NCBI RefSeq assembly: GCF_006716865.1
Contig: NZ_VFPT01000001.1
Span: 2,971,001 to 3,035,000, forward strand
DNA: 64,000 nucleotides
Source: Roseinatronobacter monicus
GTDB lineage: Bacteria; Pseudomonadota; Alphaproteobacteria; Rhodobacterales; Rhodobacteraceae
Direction of reading: 5' to 3'
The notes under the pieces are model-generated. The model worked only from the letters and a program-made list of their open reading frames with translations. It was not told the origin of the DNA and searched no databases. The translations under genes and the position numbers were made by a program. This document shows positions 17,691 through 28,053 of this stretch, in pieces; the first letter of the stretch is position 1, and the number at the start of each line of letters is the position of its first letter.

Positions 17691-18779
17691 TCAGGTCTCC
17701 CGCGTCTCGAAGTCGATACGCGGGTCGATCCAGACATACATCAGGTCTGAAATCAGCCCCACCACAAGCCCGATGATCCCGAACACAAACAACGTGCCGA
17801 ACATCACCGGATAATCGCGCGCCACTGTCGCCTCGAACGCCAGACGGCCCAGACCATCCAGCGAGAAGATCGTCTCGATAATCAACGACCCACCGAAGAA
17901 CACGCCCACAAACACCGCCGGAAAACCCGCGATCACGATCAGCATCGCATTGCGGAACACATGACCATAGAGAACCTTTTTCTCTGCCAGCCCCTTGGCG
18001 CGGGCGGTAATCACATATTGCTTGCGGATTTCATCGAGGAAGCTGTTCTTGGTCAGCAAGGTCAGCGTTGCAAAGGCCGAAATGGTCGACGCGATCACCG
18101 GCAGCGTGATGTGCCACAGATAATCCAGCACCTTGCCGATGGGGCTTAGCTGGTCCCACACCTCTTGCGGGGACGTCAGACCGCGCGCCGGGAATATCTG
18201 CCAATATGACCCGCCCGCGAACAGCACCAGCAGCAGGATTGCGAACAAAAACCCAGGAATGGCATAGGCCACGATAATCAGACCAGAAGTGAAGGTGTCA
18301 AAGCGCGACCCGTCGCGCACCGCCTTGCGAATGCCCAGCGGGATCGAGACAGCATAGGCGATCAGCGTGGACCACAGGCCCAGCGTGATCGACACAGGCA
18401 GTTTCTCGATCACCAGATCAATCACCGAGATCGAGCGGAAATAGCTGTCGCCAAAGTCAAACCGCATATAATTCCACATCATATGCAAAAAGCGTTCCAC
18501 CGGCGGCTTGTCGAAGCCGAATTCCCGTTCCAGCTGCGCAATGAATTCAGGCGGCAAGCCCCGCGCGCCCTGATAGCGCTCATTCTCGACCGCGCCGACA
18601 TTCACATCGGCCGCGCCCCCGTCAAAGGCCCCGAAAACATTGCCTTGCCCTTCCATCTGGGCAATCACCTGCTCGATCGGGCCACCGGGCACGAATTGCA
18701 CCAGAAAGAAATTGATGACCATCACCCCCAGCAATGTGGGGATGATCAAAGCCAGACGTCGCGCGATATAAGCGCCCAT
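17691..18779 (-). CDS. yejB: Peptide ABC transporter permease YejB
   Basis: The 362-residue permease starts with [20 protein letters not shown], the usual first helix of OppB/YejB proteins. An insertion rich in G and D (about 40-80) and the EAA loop ([23 protein letters not shown]) fit YejB. It pairs with YejE to form the membrane channel. It starts 3 bases after the yejA stop. Confidence 0.92.
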   Translation of the reverse strand: MGAYIARRLALIIPTLLGVMVINFFLVQFVPGGPIEQVIAQMEGQGNVFGAFDGGAADVNVGAVENERYQGARGLPPEFIAQLEREFGFDKPPVERFLHMMWNYMRFDFGDSYFRSISVIDLVIEKLPVSITLGLWSTLIAYAVSIPLGIRKAVRDGSRFDTFTSGLIIVAYAIPGFLFAILLLVLFAGGSYWQIFPARGLTSPQEVWDQLSPIGKVLDYLWHITLPVIASTISAFATLTLLTKNSFLDEIRKQYVITARAKGLAEKKVLYGHVFRNAMLIVIAGFPAVFVGVFFGGSLIIETIFSLDGLGRLAFEATVARDYPVMFGTLFVFGIIGLVVGLISDLMYVWIDPRIDFETRET

Positions 18780-18782
18780 GAT

Positions 18783-20720
18783 TTACCTCAGTGCGCCGGC
18801 AGCGCGCAATTCTGCCGCACGTTCTGCATCAAACCACCAGAAATCCATCTCTCCGGTCGAGAAGGGCGGGGTTTCTTCGGGACGCTGGAAAATATCCCAA
18901 TGCGCGATCCAGACTGTGTCATTGTACCAACCGGGGATCATGAAATGCTCATACCGCAAAACGCGGTCCAATGCCATCAGTGCAGCGTCGCGCGTCTCGG
19001 GGTCGGGCGCATCCAGCGACAGGTCAATCACCTTGTCCACCAACTCGCTGCGCAGCCCGGCAGGGTTGAACACATCATCTGCCGCATCTGACCCGAAACG
19101 CTGGTGCAGGCCGGTGCCTGTATCCATGAATGCCGTGTACTGATCGAAGATCATGTCATAGTCGCGGTTGCGGCGACGGTCAGTGTGCTGCGCGGGGTCA
19201 ATGCGCTGGAAACGCGCATCAATGCCCAGCCCTTGCAGGTTCTGGGTGAATGTTTCGATGATCGAGTCCATCGTGGCGGACCCTGCCGAGGAAACGGGAA
19301 TTTCAATGGTCATCCGCTCGCCCGCTGCATTGCGCAACAGACCGGAATCGTCAACTTCCCACCCAGCTTCTGCCAACAACGCTCCTGCCGCACGAATATT
19401 GCGCCGGTCAGTCAGGCGCGCGGGGTCAGAGGCATGGGGCGAGCGCGCAGGCTCGGTCAATATCTCTTCCGGGACCAGATCGCCTAGGGATTGCAACAAT
19501 TCCAACTCCAGCCCCTCAGGTGGGCCATCGGCCTGAAAGCGTGTGCCCTGCGAGTAAGAGGCGCGCTGCTGGAACAGGCCATATTGCAGCGTGTCATTCG
19601 TCCATTCAAAGTTGAACGCCAGCGAGATTGCCTCGCGCACGCGCTTGTCCTGTAGGAAATCGCGGCCCAGATTGAACACGAAACCGGTGGGGGTGGGTGG
19701 AAAACCGGTGGGCAATTCATCGCGCACCACATGGCCGCGATTGAGGGCGGGGAAATCATAGCCGGTGGCCCATTGGCGCGAATTATTCTCGGCACGGAAG
19801 GTGTATTCGCCGGTCTTGAAAGCCTCGAACGCGGCGGCCCCATCGGCAAAATACTCGATACGGATTTCATCGAAATTGTGACGGCCACGGTTTTGCGGCA
19901 GATCATTGGCCCAGTAATCGGGGTTGCGGCGATAGGTGATGCGGCGGTTCACCTCGTACCCGTGCAGCATGTAAGGGCCGGAGCCGGGCGAAATTTCCAT
20001 GCGCGATTCGTCCAGCCGCGCACCGGTTTCCTCATACCACGCTTGCGAAAACACCGGTGTGCCGCCGACCTGATCAATCAGTGAGCGGCGCGAGATGCCA
20101 TCGGCAAAGGTGAATTTCACCGTGTGATCGTCCAGCGCCTCGGCATCCAGCACCCGCGCGCCAACACCCTGCGCATAGGACGGCAGGCCCTGCTCTAGAA
20201 ACAGGTTATGCGAAAACACCACATCATGCGCGGTCAGGGGCGTACCATCCGAAAAGCGCGCCTCTGGGCGCATGTGAAAGATGACCCATTCCTTGGTTTC
20301 AGGATACTCGACCGTATGCGCCAACAGCCCGTAGGCTTCGCCATAAACGTCGGCGGGCACAAGGCCACCGCCCATCGGCTCGGACGATTCCAGCAGGCTT
20401 TCATAGATGGCGGATGACAACAACCCTGCCCGCCCACGCCGCGTAAACGGGTTCATGGAATCAAACGTGCCCTGCGCCGAGATCGAAATGGACCCGCCCT
20501 TGGGCGCATCGGGGTTCACGTAGGAGAAATGCTCAAACCCCTCTGGATAACTGAGATCGCCATAGAAAGAGTACCCATGCGCTCGGATCAGATCGTCGTC
20601 CGTTTCACTGAAAACGGGGCTGGCGATCAACGCTGCAATCAACAGACCTGCCGCAGCCAGTGGCATACGCAGATGACTGACAGGGAAAGTCACGGGTCTT
20701 GCTATGGACTCGCGGGGCAT
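18783..20720 (-). CDS. yejA: Periplasmic peptide-binding protein YejA
   Basis: This extracellular solute-binding protein (family 5) delivers peptides to YejBEF. The 645-residue product has an N-terminal signal segment (hydrophobic stretch around LAAAGLLIAALIASPVFS, cleavage near FSETDD). The mature protein begins with the HGYSFYGDLSYPEGFEHFSY and NPDAPKGG elements characteristic of YejA. The ATG at 20720 was chosen because AGGAGGAG lies 6-7 bases upstream; a TTG two codons earlier is also possible. It is the first gene of the operon. Confidence 0.92.
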   Translation of the reverse strand: MPRESIARPVTFPVSHLRMPLAAAGLLIAALIASPVFSETDDDLIRAHGYSFYGDLSYPEGFEHFSYVNPDAPKGGSISISAQGTFDSMNPFTRRGRAGLLSSAIYESLLESSEPMGGGLVPADVYGEAYGLLAHTVEYPETKEWVIFHMRPEARFSDGTPLTAHDVVFSHNLFLEQGLPSYAQGVGARVLDAEALDDHTVKFTFADGISRRSLIDQVGGTPVFSQAWYEETGARLDESRMEISPGSGPYMLHGYEVNRRITYRRNPDYWANDLPQNRGRHNFDEIRIEYFADGAAAFEAFKTGEYTFRAENNSRQWATGYDFPALNRGHVVRDELPTGFPPTPTGFVFNLGRDFLQDKRVREAISLAFNFEWTNDTLQYGLFQQRASYSQGTRFQADGPPEGLELELLQSLGDLVPEEILTEPARSPHASDPARLTDRRNIRAAGALLAEAGWEVDDSGLLRNAAGERMTIEIPVSSAGSATMDSIIETFTQNLQGLGIDARFQRIDPAQHTDRRRNRDYDMIFDQYTAFMDTGTGLHQRFGSDAADDVFNPAGLRSELVDKVIDLSLDAPDPETRDAALMALDRVLRYEHFMIPGWYNDTVWIAHWDIFQRPEETPPFSTGEMDFWWFDAERAAELRAAGALR

Positions 20721-20850
20721 TGGCAACTCCTCCTGTTATGGCCCGAAGTGGATTGGGCCTTTATCTCTTTATTTCGTGTTTGTGCGGCGCTGTCGATACA
20801 TGCGCAAGTGTTTCGCACGTGGGACAAGGTAATTTGATTGCGCATGATGA

Positions 20851-20885
20851 AAAGAAAACAGGCCGCCCGTTACGCGGGCGGCCTG
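20851..20885 (-). terminator. Terminator of the cytochrome c gene
   Basis: A perfect 11-bp stem (20859-20869 with 20875-20885) with a 5-base loop lies 25 bases after the cytochrome c stop. On the minus strand it is followed by TGTTTTCTTTTC. It separates the cytochrome gene from yejA. Confidence 0.85.
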
Positions 20886-20909
20886 CAAAAAACAGCGATT
20901 CTGAAAAGA

Positions 20910-21419
20910 TCAGCTTTCGCTTTCGATATAGGCAATCAGGTTCGCGCGATCTTCAGCACTGGGCATACCGCGATAGCTCATTGATGTGCCGGGCGTCAAA
21001 GCGTTGGGGTTCAGCAGGAACTCGGACAGCACTTCCGGTGTCCAGGCATCGCCTGCCTGCGACAGGGCGCCGGAATAGTTGAACCCGTCAACAGCGGCAA
21101 TCTCTCTGTTCACCACACCGTGCAGATAGGGGCCAACACCGTTGCGCCCTTCTTCCAGCGCATGACATGCGCGGCATTGCGACCACAGGCGCGACCCGGC
21201 AGACGCATCAGCAATCTCGTAAGCTTCTTCAAAGCTCAGTTCGGCCACCGGCTCTGCGTCATCGGCATCATCTGCGCCGGTGTCGATGATGAAGGCCTGC
21301 TCCGCGCCTGCGTTGCCTGGCACATACAGCCCCGAGGCCGCCCAGTTGCCGAGAAGGAAAATCAGCAATGCACCACAAAATGCGGCGACCGCTTTGGTGA
21401 GGACCATCGTGTCAAACAT
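20910..21419 (-). CDS. Membrane-anchored cytochrome c (cytochrome cy / c552 type)
   Basis: This 169-residue protein has an uncleaved N-terminal helix (about 9-31), a short acidic linker (TGADDADDAEPVAE) and a class I cytochrome c domain with one haem motif CRACH and a GTSMSYRGM methionine-ligand region. This layout matches membrane-tethered cytochromes such as cytochrome cy of Rhodobacter and c552 of Paracoccus, which carry electrons from the bc1 complex to terminal oxidases. It may therefore feed the cbb3 oxidase encoded nearby. The linker is short, like the R. sphaeroides form. It has its own terminator and is divergent from pheA. Confidence 0.88.
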   Translation of the reverse strand: MFDTMVLTKAVAAFCGALLIFLLGNWAASGLYVPGNAGAEQAFIIDTGADDADDAEPVAELSFEEAYEIADASAGSRLWSQCRACHALEEGRNGVGPYLHGVVNREIAAVDGFNYSGALSQAGDAWTPEVLSEFLLNPNALTPGTSMSYRGMPSAEDRANLIAYIESES

Positions 21420-21540
21420 ATCGCAATCCCGTAATTCAGCGCGTTTCGATGTATGTATCCGCTTCCCCTTACAGGTTTCAAGCGATAGTTACCGCGACGA
21501 AATGCCCAATTGGGCGAATTTCTGATTTGTGAGCGGAAAC

Positions 21541-22374
21541 ATGACTGGCAAGATTGCATTTCAAGGTGAACCGGGCGCGTATTCACACGAGGCCTGCCGC
21601 CTGAAGCACCCCGACATGGAGGCTGTGCCCTGCCGCACATTTGAGGATGTCTTCGATCAGGTTCGCGCGCATCAGGCCGATCTGGCCATGCTGCCGATAG
21701 AAAACTCGACCTTCGGACGGGTTGCCGATATTCACCATCTGCTGCCCGATAGCGGACTGCATATTCTGGACGAAGCCTTTGTGCGGGTGCATATCAACCT
21801 GCTGGCCCTGCCGGGGGTCAAACTGTCAGAAATCAGCCATGCCATGAGCCACACCATGTTGCTGGGCCAGTGCCGCGCCTTTCTGAAAGAGCACGAAATT
21901 CACCGCGTCACCGGGGCAGACACCGCAGGATCGGCCCGCGAAGTCGCCCAGCGGGGCGAGCCGACTTTGGCCGCGCTGGCCTCGGAGCTGGCGGGCGAGA
22001 TTTACGGGCTGGACGTGCTGGCGCGCCATATCGAAGATGAGGGCACCAACACCACGCGGTTTCTGGTGATGGGGCGCAAACCTGATGAGAGCAGGCGGGG
22101 CGATCACGGGATGATGACCAGCTTTTTGTTCCGCGTGCGCAATATTCCTGCGGCACTCTATAAGGCGATGGGCGGTTTTGCGACCAACGGGGTGAACATG
22201 GTGAAGCTGGAAAGCTACATGGTGGACGGCTCTTTCACCGCGACACAATTCTTTGCCGAGATCGAGGGCCACCCGGAAGATGACAATGTCGCCCGCGCGC
22301 TGGACGAATTGCGGTATTTCACATCCTATTTGCGCATACTTGGCACCTATCCCGCTGACCCTGCGCGAAAATAA
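21541..22374 (+). CDS. pheA: Prephenate dehydratase
   Basis: This enzyme turns prephenate into phenylpyruvate for phenylalanine synthesis. The 277-residue protein has the PDT domain opening with KIAFQGEPGAYSHEA, the LPIENSTFGRV motif, and the TRFLVMGR segment that holds the catalytic TRF. A C-terminal ACT regulatory domain follows (PAALYKAMGGFATNGVNMVKLES, split by the conserved ESYM). There is no chorismate mutase domain. The ATG at 21541 is preferred; an in-frame GTG at 21529 would add four residues. A G+C-rich hairpin pair follows the stop. Confidence 0.93.
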   Translation: MTGKIAFQGEPGAYSHEACRLKHPDMEAVPCRTFEDVFDQVRAHQADLAMLPIENSTFGRVADIHHLLPDSGLHILDEAFVRVHINLLALPGVKLSEISHAMSHTMLLGQCRAFLKEHEIHRVTGADTAGSAREVAQRGEPTLAALASELAGEIYGLDVLARHIEDEGTNTTRFLVMGRKPDESRRGDHGMMTSFLFRVRNIPAALYKAMGGFATNGVNMVKLESYMVDGSFTATQFFAEIEGHPEDDNVARALDELRYFTSYLRILGTYPADPARK

Positions 22375-22392
22375 GGGAAGTTGACCAGACTT

Positions 22393-22447
22393 GGAGGGCT
22401 GCCGCCCTCCAAACCACCCGCCTCAAGGGGGGCGCGCCCCCCTTGAG
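22393..22447. terminator. Double hairpin between pheA and the GST gene
   Basis: Two G+C-rich hairpins lie between the convergent genes: a stem of GGAGGGC with GCCCTCC (22393-22410), and a perfect 11-bp stem (22422-22432 with 22437-22447) with a CGCG loop. There is no strong T-run after the second hairpin, but the position between convergent stops supports a bidirectional terminator. Confidence 0.6.
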
Positions 22448-22452
22448 AAACC

Positions 22453-22476
22453 CTGCGAGTATTTTTGCCAAGAAAA
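22453..22476 (+). repeat. Intergenic motif GAGTATTT-N-AAGAAAATG, copy 1
   Basis: Directly after a G+C-rich hairpin the sequence reads GCGAGTATTTTTGCCAAGAA then AATGCG. A closely similar arrangement (hairpin, GAGTATTT, AAGAAAATG) occurs at 54202-54254 on the minus strand inside the GTA operon. I recall similar GAGTATTT motifs as common intergenic signals in Rhodobacteraceae; their function is unknown. Confidence 0.5.
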
Positions 22477-22482
22477 TGCGGA

Positions 22483-23076
22483 TCAGCCCATCATAGCCAG
22501 AACTTTGGCCAAGGCGGGCCGCTCGCGCATCCGCGCCAGATAGGCCGAAAGGCGGGGTTCATGGATCGGGAATTTCGCCACACCTGCCCAGATGCCACAA
22601 TGTGTCAGGATGATATCCGGCACGGTCATCTGCTGGCCCATAAGATAAGGCCCCTCGCCCATTCGGTGAACAAGGGTTTTCTGGCTGTTGGTAAATTCCC
22701 AGATCAGCGAATCCTTGATTGCGGATTGGCGCATTGCCTCGGGCAGAAGAAAGCTGTGCCGCGCCGCCATCCAGAGGGCTGCATCAAATTCATCCAGCAG
22801 GAATTGCGTCAGGCTGTCCTGACGGGCCCGGTCCAGTGTTCCGGCAGCGAATGTCAGGCTGCCATGTTTATCGGCCAGATACTGGATGATGGCCGTCGAA
22901 TCGGTGATCGGCGTGCCGTTCTCGATCAGCACAGGCACTTTTCCCGCCGGGTTAAAGCTGACCACCCCTTCGGATTGCGGGGCGGCTGGAACATGCTCGT
23001 ATTGCGCGCCCAGTTCTTCAAGCATCCAGAGCACACGCGTCGCACGCGAATTGGCACGGCCGATGACGGTATACAT
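22483..23076 (-). CDS. Glutathione S-transferase family protein
   Basis: This 197-residue cytosolic protein has a thioredoxin-like N-terminal domain (MYTVIGRANSRATRVLWMLEE, with the glutathione-binding GKVPVLIENG and DSTAIIQYL motifs) and an alpha-helical C-terminal domain. It is slightly short for the family but complete. The catalytic residue is probably the serine in the RANSRATR loop. Glutathione conjugation or peroxide reduction is the likely role; the substrate cannot be told. It starts 15 bases after the holA stop. Confidence 0.88.
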   Translation of the reverse strand: MYTVIGRANSRATRVLWMLEELGAQYEHVPAAPQSEGVVSFNPAGKVPVLIENGTPITDSTAIIQYLADKHGSLTFAAGTLDRARQDSLTQFLLDEFDAALWMAARHSFLLPEAMRQSAIKDSLIWEFTNSQKTLVHRMGEGPYLMGQQMTVPDIILTHCGIWAGVAKFPIHEPRLSAYLARMRERPALAKVLAMMG

Positions 23077-23091
23077 GACCCCTCCGGTGTT

Positions 23092-24114
23092 TTAGCGCCG
23101 CACCAGCATTGCCAGCCGGATCAGCGCGCGTTCCATCACGGCCATGCTGGGCGCGTTCGAGGCCGAGCGCAAGGTCAGATCGGCCTCGATCAATTCGGTC
23201 AGGGCGCGTTCCAGCCGTGGCAGCCCCCAACTCTGCGCCTGCCCCAGCAACCGGTCGCGGCGGGGGCCGAAGATGGGCGGGCGCAGGCGCTGAATGCCGG
23301 CGGAAGGGCCACCGGGATGGCAACTCATCGCGTGCAGGCTGCGAAAATGGCGCATCGCCATGATCGCAAGCGTCACCGCCTGCACGCCTTGCGCTTGCAG
23401 CCGCACCAGAAGCGGGCCGATCAGGGCAGATTGCCCTTCGGCCACCGCGTGCAGCAGGTCATCGACCACAGCCTCGGTGCTGGACGGGGCCACGGCTGCG
23501 ATATCTTCGGGGCATAGCGGGGTTGGGTCGCCATGTTTATAGAGCGCGATCTTTTCCAGCGTCTGGCGGAAATCGCCCGGATCAAGCGCGCGCGACAGTG
23601 CAACAAGGTCGCGCATCGCATCCGTGTCGATCTGTGTCAGCCCGGCCTTGTGCAAAGCGGCCTCGATCTCTTCGCGCGAGGGGGGGTCATCATAGAGAGC
23701 CACTGCACCTGCCTGCTTTGCCCCCTCGAACAATTTGCGCAGCTTTGATGTGGCTTTCAACGCGCCAGCGGTCACGACAAGCTGCGCGTCGCCCGCGCGC
23801 CAGTCTTTCACAGCGCCTGCCACAGCGTCATGTGCAATATCGGTGGCATCTTCGATCAGCACAACGCGCGGGCCGGGAAAAAAGCCCTGCGCCTTGACCG
23901 CATCCAGCAAGGCAGCCCCGCCCCGGCGCAGATCGGACGCGGGCATGCGGTCCAGCCGCATTTCCGTCTCGCCTTGCGGGCCGATCATGGCGGCGACCAG
24001 TTCCTGACGTTTCAGGGCCACACGCATCGCGTCCTGCCCATAAATCAGAACTCCGGCAAGCTGGGGGTCGGGCTTGGCAATCAGCCGGGCCAGATCACGG
24101 GCGTTGAATTTCAT
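23092..24114 (-). CDS. holA: DNA polymerase III delta subunit HolA
   Basis: The delta subunit of the clamp loader opens the beta sliding clamp. The 340-residue protein has the N-terminal [15 protein letters not shown] and VLIYGQDAMRV elements, a central domain (LVVTAGALKATSKLRKLFE) and the C-terminal helical domain. It overlaps lptE by 4 bases. The leuS-lptE-holA order is standard in alphaproteobacteria and supports the assignment. Confidence 0.92.
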   Translation of the reverse strand: MKFNARDLARLIAKPDPQLAGVLIYGQDAMRVALKRQELVAAMIGPQGETEMRLDRMPASDLRRGGAALLDAVKAQGFFPGPRVVLIEDATDIAHDAVAGAVKDWRAGDAQLVVTAGALKATSKLRKLFEGAKQAGAVALYDDPPSREEIEAALHKAGLTQIDTDAMRDLVALSRALDPGDFRQTLEKIALYKHGDPTPLCPEDIAAVAPSSTEAVVDDLLHAVAEGQSALIGPLLVRLQAQGVQAVTLAIMAMRHFRSLHAMSCHPGGPSAGIQRLRPPIFGPRRDRLLGQAQSWGLPRLERALTELIEADLTLRSASNAPSMAVMERALIRLAMLVRR

Positions 24115-24599
24115 TCCGCCAGTGCCGCGATCAGCCGTGCAACGACCTGATCGGCCAGAATACGCATCAGCCGCGCTTCGGCATCTTCTTCTGCGCGGCG
24201 GGTGGCCAACTGGGTGTCCGTGGTCGAGAAATTGGTGAAATTGCGCAGACTGCCTTTGGTCACTTGCGTATCTGTGGCCCTGTCGGTCAGCTCATAGCTC
24301 ACGGTGCCAAACAAGGTGACCCGCGTCTCGCCCAAGCCTGCGACCCGCGCGGCCCCGCGCTCGGATGTGGAAATACTGTAGCTTAGATCGAAGCGCGGCG
24401 CAGTTGGCCGGCCCAGTCGCGCCTCCAGCTGCGCCACGAAATCGAAATCGCGCGGGCGCACCGGGTCTGCGACACGCACCTGACCGCGCAAGGCCTGCCC
24501 CGACCCGCCGGGCGCATAGGCCGGGCTAAAGCCACATCCCAGCGCGAAAGGCACTGCCGCAAAGGACAAAAGCAGGGTTCTGCGATCAGACAACGACAT
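24111..24599 (-). CDS. lptE: LPS-assembly lipoprotein LptE
   Basis: This 162-residue outer-membrane lipoprotein plugs the LptD barrel and helps insert lipopolysaccharide. The N-terminus is a lipoprotein signal ending in FALGC (C22), followed by [10 protein letters not shown], typical of alphaproteobacterial LptE. The rest is a small alpha/beta domain. The gene overlaps leuS by 14 bases and holA by 4, which implies coupled translation. The call relies strongly on genomic context because the family diverges quickly. Confidence 0.85.
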   Translation of the reverse strand: MSLSDRRTLLLSFAAVPFALGCGFSPAYAPGGSGQALRGQVRVADPVRPRDFDFVAQLEARLGRPTAPRFDLSYSISTSERGAARVAGLGETRVTLFGTVSYELTDRATDTQVTKGSLRNFTNFSTTDTQLATRRAEEDAEARLMRILADQVVARLIAALAE

Positions 24600-27165
24600 T
24601 CACAATGCGTCCCGGCACAACGATCAGCTTTCGTGGCACACCACCTGCCAAAGCCTTGATCACAGCATCATCCGCCAGCGCCAGTTTTTCAACCTCTTCC
24701 TTGCTGATATCTGCCGGAACCTCGATCTCGGAGCGGCGCTTGCCATTGATCTGGATCGGCAGAATTACAGTGTCGCGCACCAGCATGGCCGGGTCGGCCT
24801 GTGGCCAGGGCGCTTGCGCAACCAGACCTTCGCCGCCTTGGCGCGCCCAGATATCTTCGGCCAGATGCGGCACCATTGGCGACATCAGTTGCGCCAACGT
24901 GCGCATTGCGGTGTGCTGTGCCACGCCGCTGGCCTTCGATTTGCTCAGCGTGTTGGTGAAGGCATAGAGTTCCGCAATCGCCTTGTTAAAGGCGAAATTC
25001 TCGATTGCCTTGGTCACATCGGCAATGGCGCGGTGCATGGCGCGCAGCAGATCGGTGTCAGCTTCGGTGGCGCTGCCGTCCTCCATCCCAGCGATTCGGT
25101 CTGACAACTGCCACACGCGCGACAGGTGCTTGAAGGCCGCCTCGGCCCCGGCACTTGTCCATTCCACATCGCGTTCGGGCGGGCTGTCGGACAGCACAAA
25201 CCACCGCGCTGTGTCGGCACCGAAGGCTTGAATGATATTGACGGGATCGACCACGTTTTTCTTGGATTTCGACATTTTGGCCGAAGGGATGATGCGCACC
25301 GCCTCGCCTGTGGCCTTCAGCTTTCCATCCTCGACATCTTCGGGCAGGTGATAGACCGCGCGGCCCTTGGCGTCTTGGGTCTGGTAAATCTCATGCGTCA
25401 CCATCCCTTGCGTGAACAGCGCATTGAACGGCTCGGACGCGCTCTCAGGCAGGTGCCCCGTCTTGACCATCGCGCGGGCGAAAAACCGCGAATAGAGCAA
25501 GTGCAGGATCGCGTGTTCAATGCCGCCAATATACTGGTCCACATTCATCCAATAGGCGGCATCTTCGGCATTCGTGGGCGTGTCGGCATGGGGCGAGGTG
25601 AAGCGCGCGTAATACCATGACGAATCCACAAAGGTGTCCATCGTGTCGGTTTCGCGCCGTGCGGGGGCGCCGCATTTGGGGCAGGTGCAGTCGCGCCAGC
25701 TTGGGTGGCGGTCCAGCGGGTTGCCGGGGACGCTGAAATCAATCGGTGTGCCATCTTCGTCATAGGGCAATGCGACAGGCAGGTTTGCTTTCTTCTCCGG
25801 CACGACGCCGCACGCAGCGCAATGCACCACCGGAATCGGACAACCCCAATAGCGCTGGCGCGACAGGCCCCAGTCGCGCAGGCGGTAATTCGTCACCCCC
25901 TGCCCGACCCCGCGCGATTCGCAAAAGGCAATCGCGGCGTCCACAGCATCCGCGCCGGTCTGCACGTCGTCGCCCGCAAAGCCGCGAATATAGCGCACGA
26001 CCTCGGTCTTGGGGGGCACAAAGGCGACCGTATCCACCGGCGCCTCATCTTCGAGGGCGACAAACACATCCGGGTGCGGCAAGCCATATTTGCGGGCGAA
26101 ATCCAGATCGCGCTGGTCATGGGCGGGGCAGCCGAAAATCGCACCGGTGCCGTAATCCATCAGGATGAAATTGGCGATATAAACCGGCAATTCCCAATCA
26201 TTATCAAACGGATGGCGCACACGGATGCCGGTGTCATAGCCGCGCTTCTCCGCCTTTTCCAATGCCTCTTCGGTGGTGCCGATCTTGCGGCACTCGGCCA
26301 CAAACTCCGCCACCGCCCCGTCATGGCGCTCCAGATGGCGCGCAAGCGGGTGATCGGGCGAGATGCCCACGAACGACGCGCCCAGCAGCGTGTCGGGCCG
26401 CGTGGTATAGACGTCGATCCCGTCAAACCCCTCGGGCGCATCCACCGCCCCGAAGGCAAATTGCAGCCCGCGCGACTGGCCGATCCAGTTGCGTTGCATC
26501 AGGCGCACTTTTTCGGGCCAATGCTCCAACCCGTCCAGCGCGCTCAACAACTCTTCACTATAGTCGGAAATCTTGAAGAACCATTGCGTCAGCTCGCGCC
26601 GCTCTACTTCCGCGCCCGACCGCCAGCCTTTGCCGTCAATCACCTGCTCATTGGCCAGCACGGTCATATCGACCGGGTCCCAGTTCACGACCGCATTCTT
26701 GCGGTACACCAGCCCCGCTTCCAGCATGTCGATAAACATGGCCTGTTGCTGGCCGTAATATTCGGGGTCGCAGGTGGCAAATTCGCGGGTCCAGTCAATC
26801 GACAGGCCCAAAGGCTTCATCTGGTCGCGCATGATGGCAATATTGCCATAGGTCCAGTCCTTGGGGTGGCCGCCCTGCTCCATCGCGGCATTCTCGGCGG
26901 GCATCCCAAAGGCGTCCCAGCCCATCGGGTGCAGCACCGAAAACCCTGCCGCCGATTTATAGCGCGCCACCACATCGCCCATCGTGTAATTGCGCACATG
27001 CCCCATATGTATCCGCCCCGAGGGGTAGGGGAACATTTCCAACACATAATACTTCTCGCGCGCGGGATCGCGCCGCGCGGTAAAGGCATTTGCCTGATCC
27101 CACGCCTTTTGCCATTTCTCTTCAATGGCTTGCGGGGTGTAGCGCGCGTCATTCTGGCTGGACAT
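24586..27165 (-). CDS. leuS: Leucyl-tRNA synthetase
   Basis: This class I synthetase charges tRNA-Leu. The 859-residue protein has the HIGH-equivalent [12 protein letters not shown] near residue 54, the [12 protein letters not shown] motif (KMSKS), and the editing domain between them with [10 protein letters not shown] (T-rich loop) and [16 protein letters not shown]. The zinc-type [10 protein letters not shown] and CPKCGAP pairs are present. All hallmarks are intact and the length is normal. It is the first gene of the leuS-lptE-holA-GST run, preceded by a terminator that separates it from the DUF3576 gene. Confidence 0.97.
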   Translation of the reverse strand: MSSQNDARYTPQAIEEKWQKAWDQANAFTARRDPAREKYYVLEMFPYPSGRIHMGHVRNYTMGDVVARYKSAAGFSVLHPMGWDAFGMPAENAAMEQGGHPKDWTYGNIAIMRDQMKPLGLSIDWTREFATCDPEYYGQQQAMFIDMLEAGLVYRKNAVVNWDPVDMTVLANEQVIDGKGWRSGAEVERRELTQWFFKISDYSEELLSALDGLEHWPEKVRLMQRNWIGQSRGLQFAFGAVDAPEGFDGIDVYTTRPDTLLGASFVGISPDHPLARHLERHDGAVAEFVAECRKIGTTEEALEKAEKRGYDTGIRVRHPFDNDWELPVYIANFILMDYGTGAIFGCPAHDQRDLDFARKYGLPHPDVFVALEDEAPVDTVAFVPPKTEVVRYIRGFAGDDVQTGADAVDAAIAFCESRGVGQGVTNYRLRDWGLSRQRYWGCPIPVVHCAACGVVPEKKANLPVALPYDEDGTPIDFSVPGNPLDRHPSWRDCTCPKCGAPARRETDTMDTFVDSSWYYARFTSPHADTPTNAEDAAYWMNVDQYIGGIEHAILHLLYSRFFARAMVKTGHLPESASEPFNALFTQGMVTHEIYQTQDAKGRAVYHLPEDVEDGKLKATGEAVRIIPSAKMSKSKKNVVDPVNIIQAFGADTARWFVLSDSPPERDVEWTSAGAEAAFKHLSRVWQLSDRIAGMEDGSATEADTDLLRAMHRAIADVTKAIENFAFNKAIAELYAFTNTLSKSKASGVAQHTAMRTLAQLMSPMVPHLAEDIWARQGGEGLVAQAPWPQADPAMLVRDTVILPIQINGKRRSEIEVPADISKEEVEKLALADDAVIKALAGGVPRKLIVVPGRIVNVVV

Positions 27166-27187
27166 GGTGTTTCCTGTGGCTGGGCAA

Positions 27188-27216
27188 TTAAAAAAGCCGG
27201 GCGCGACCGGCCCGGC
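27188..27216 (-). terminator. Terminator of the DUF3576 gene
   Basis: A 7-bp stem (27196-27202 with 27210-27216) with a 7-base loop is followed on the minus strand by TTTTTAATT. It lies 33 bases after the DUF3576 stop and 23 bases before the leuS start. Confidence 0.8.
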
Positions 27217-27248
27217 ATCTTTAGCGTTCTGTCAGACCAAGGTCCAGA

Positions 27249-27761
27249 TCACAGGCCGCGGTCACGTATCCTGAGTTGCCGCGCGCGTGTCAGGATCGCA
27301 TCCTCTACCGCGCGAATCGTCTCGCGGTCGGCAGGCCCGCTAGAGGTCATCAGCGCCACATTCAGCGACCGTGCGTCCAGCGCGGGGTCATTGATCAGGA
27401 TCGCGGCACGATACGCGCGCCCGCCGCCCGGTGGTGTGCCAAAGCCTGTGACAACCACACCAGAGAAAGGATCAACCGACTGGATCGGCAAAAAGTCCAG
27501 AATCTCAAGCGAAGCATTCCACAAATACTTGTTCACTTCCACAGTCACGCCGGGGGGCTGCGCGTTCGAGAACAGATCCCACACAGTTGACTGGCGGGTG
27601 GTGCCTTCTCTGACACGCTCTTGCGCGTGGATATCCGCCGCAGCTTCGCGCGACCGCTCGCCACCTTGGAAGAAGTTGCCAAACCCGCCGCCGCCGCAGC
27701 CCGCAAGAACAAATGTCAGGCCCAAAACGGTGCTTATGCGCGCAGCACTTTTGTAATTCAT
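27249..27761 (-). CDS. DUF3576 family lipoprotein
   Basis: This 170-residue protein has a lipoprotein signal with LAGC (C22) followed by a glycine run, then a conserved domain containing STVWDLFSNAQPP, VNKYLWNASLEILDFLP and DPFSGVVVTGFG, which I recognise as DUF3576. It is conserved in alphaproteobacteria next to leuS and lptE, which suggests an envelope function, but the role is not known. The ATG at 27761 was chosen because AAGGGA lies about 8 bases upstream; an ATG three codons earlier sits directly on that site. It is divergent from the porin gene. Confidence 0.85.
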   Translation of the reverse strand: MNYKSAARISTVLGLTFVLAGCGGGGFGNFFQGGERSREAAADIHAQERVREGTTRQSTVWDLFSNAQPPGVTVEVNKYLWNASLEILDFLPIQSVDPFSGVVVTGFGTPPGGGRAYRAAILINDPALDARSLNVALMTSSGPADRETIRAVEDAILTRARQLRIRDRGL

Positions 27762-28000
27762 TGCTACCATCCCTTATAGACGCGGTATTACCTCTAACTT
27801 GTTCACTGCTTTCCGACAAGAGTGTAGCATGCATTGCTGTAATCATCGGTGCAGGGGCCAGAGTTTCGCGCATGAGAGAGGCGTTCAGAGTGGGGGCTGA
27901 CAGCATGGCGTGACAATTCTGCACCATATATTGGCTGTTGCAACGGGGTGGATTCGCTTTGTCTTGAAAACTTCCGCTGAAAAGATGAAACAGGCTCAGA

Positions 28001-28025
28001 CCTCGCCGAAACTGGTGAGGCGAGG
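28001..28025 (+). promoter_or_regulatory. Leader hairpin upstream of porin 1
   Basis: CCTCGCC (28001-28007) pairs with GGCGAGG (28019-28025) across an 11-base loop, 28 bases before the porin ATG. It may stabilise or regulate the porin mRNA. The second porin gene lacks an equivalent because its 5' end is missing. Confidence 0.45.
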
Positions 28026-28053
28026 AAACACCTTAGATAACGAGGGAAAAAAG

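Noticed and set aside
25705..27756. 683-codon plus-strand frame opposite leuS
   Set aside because: Antisense shadow of leucyl-tRNA synthetase.
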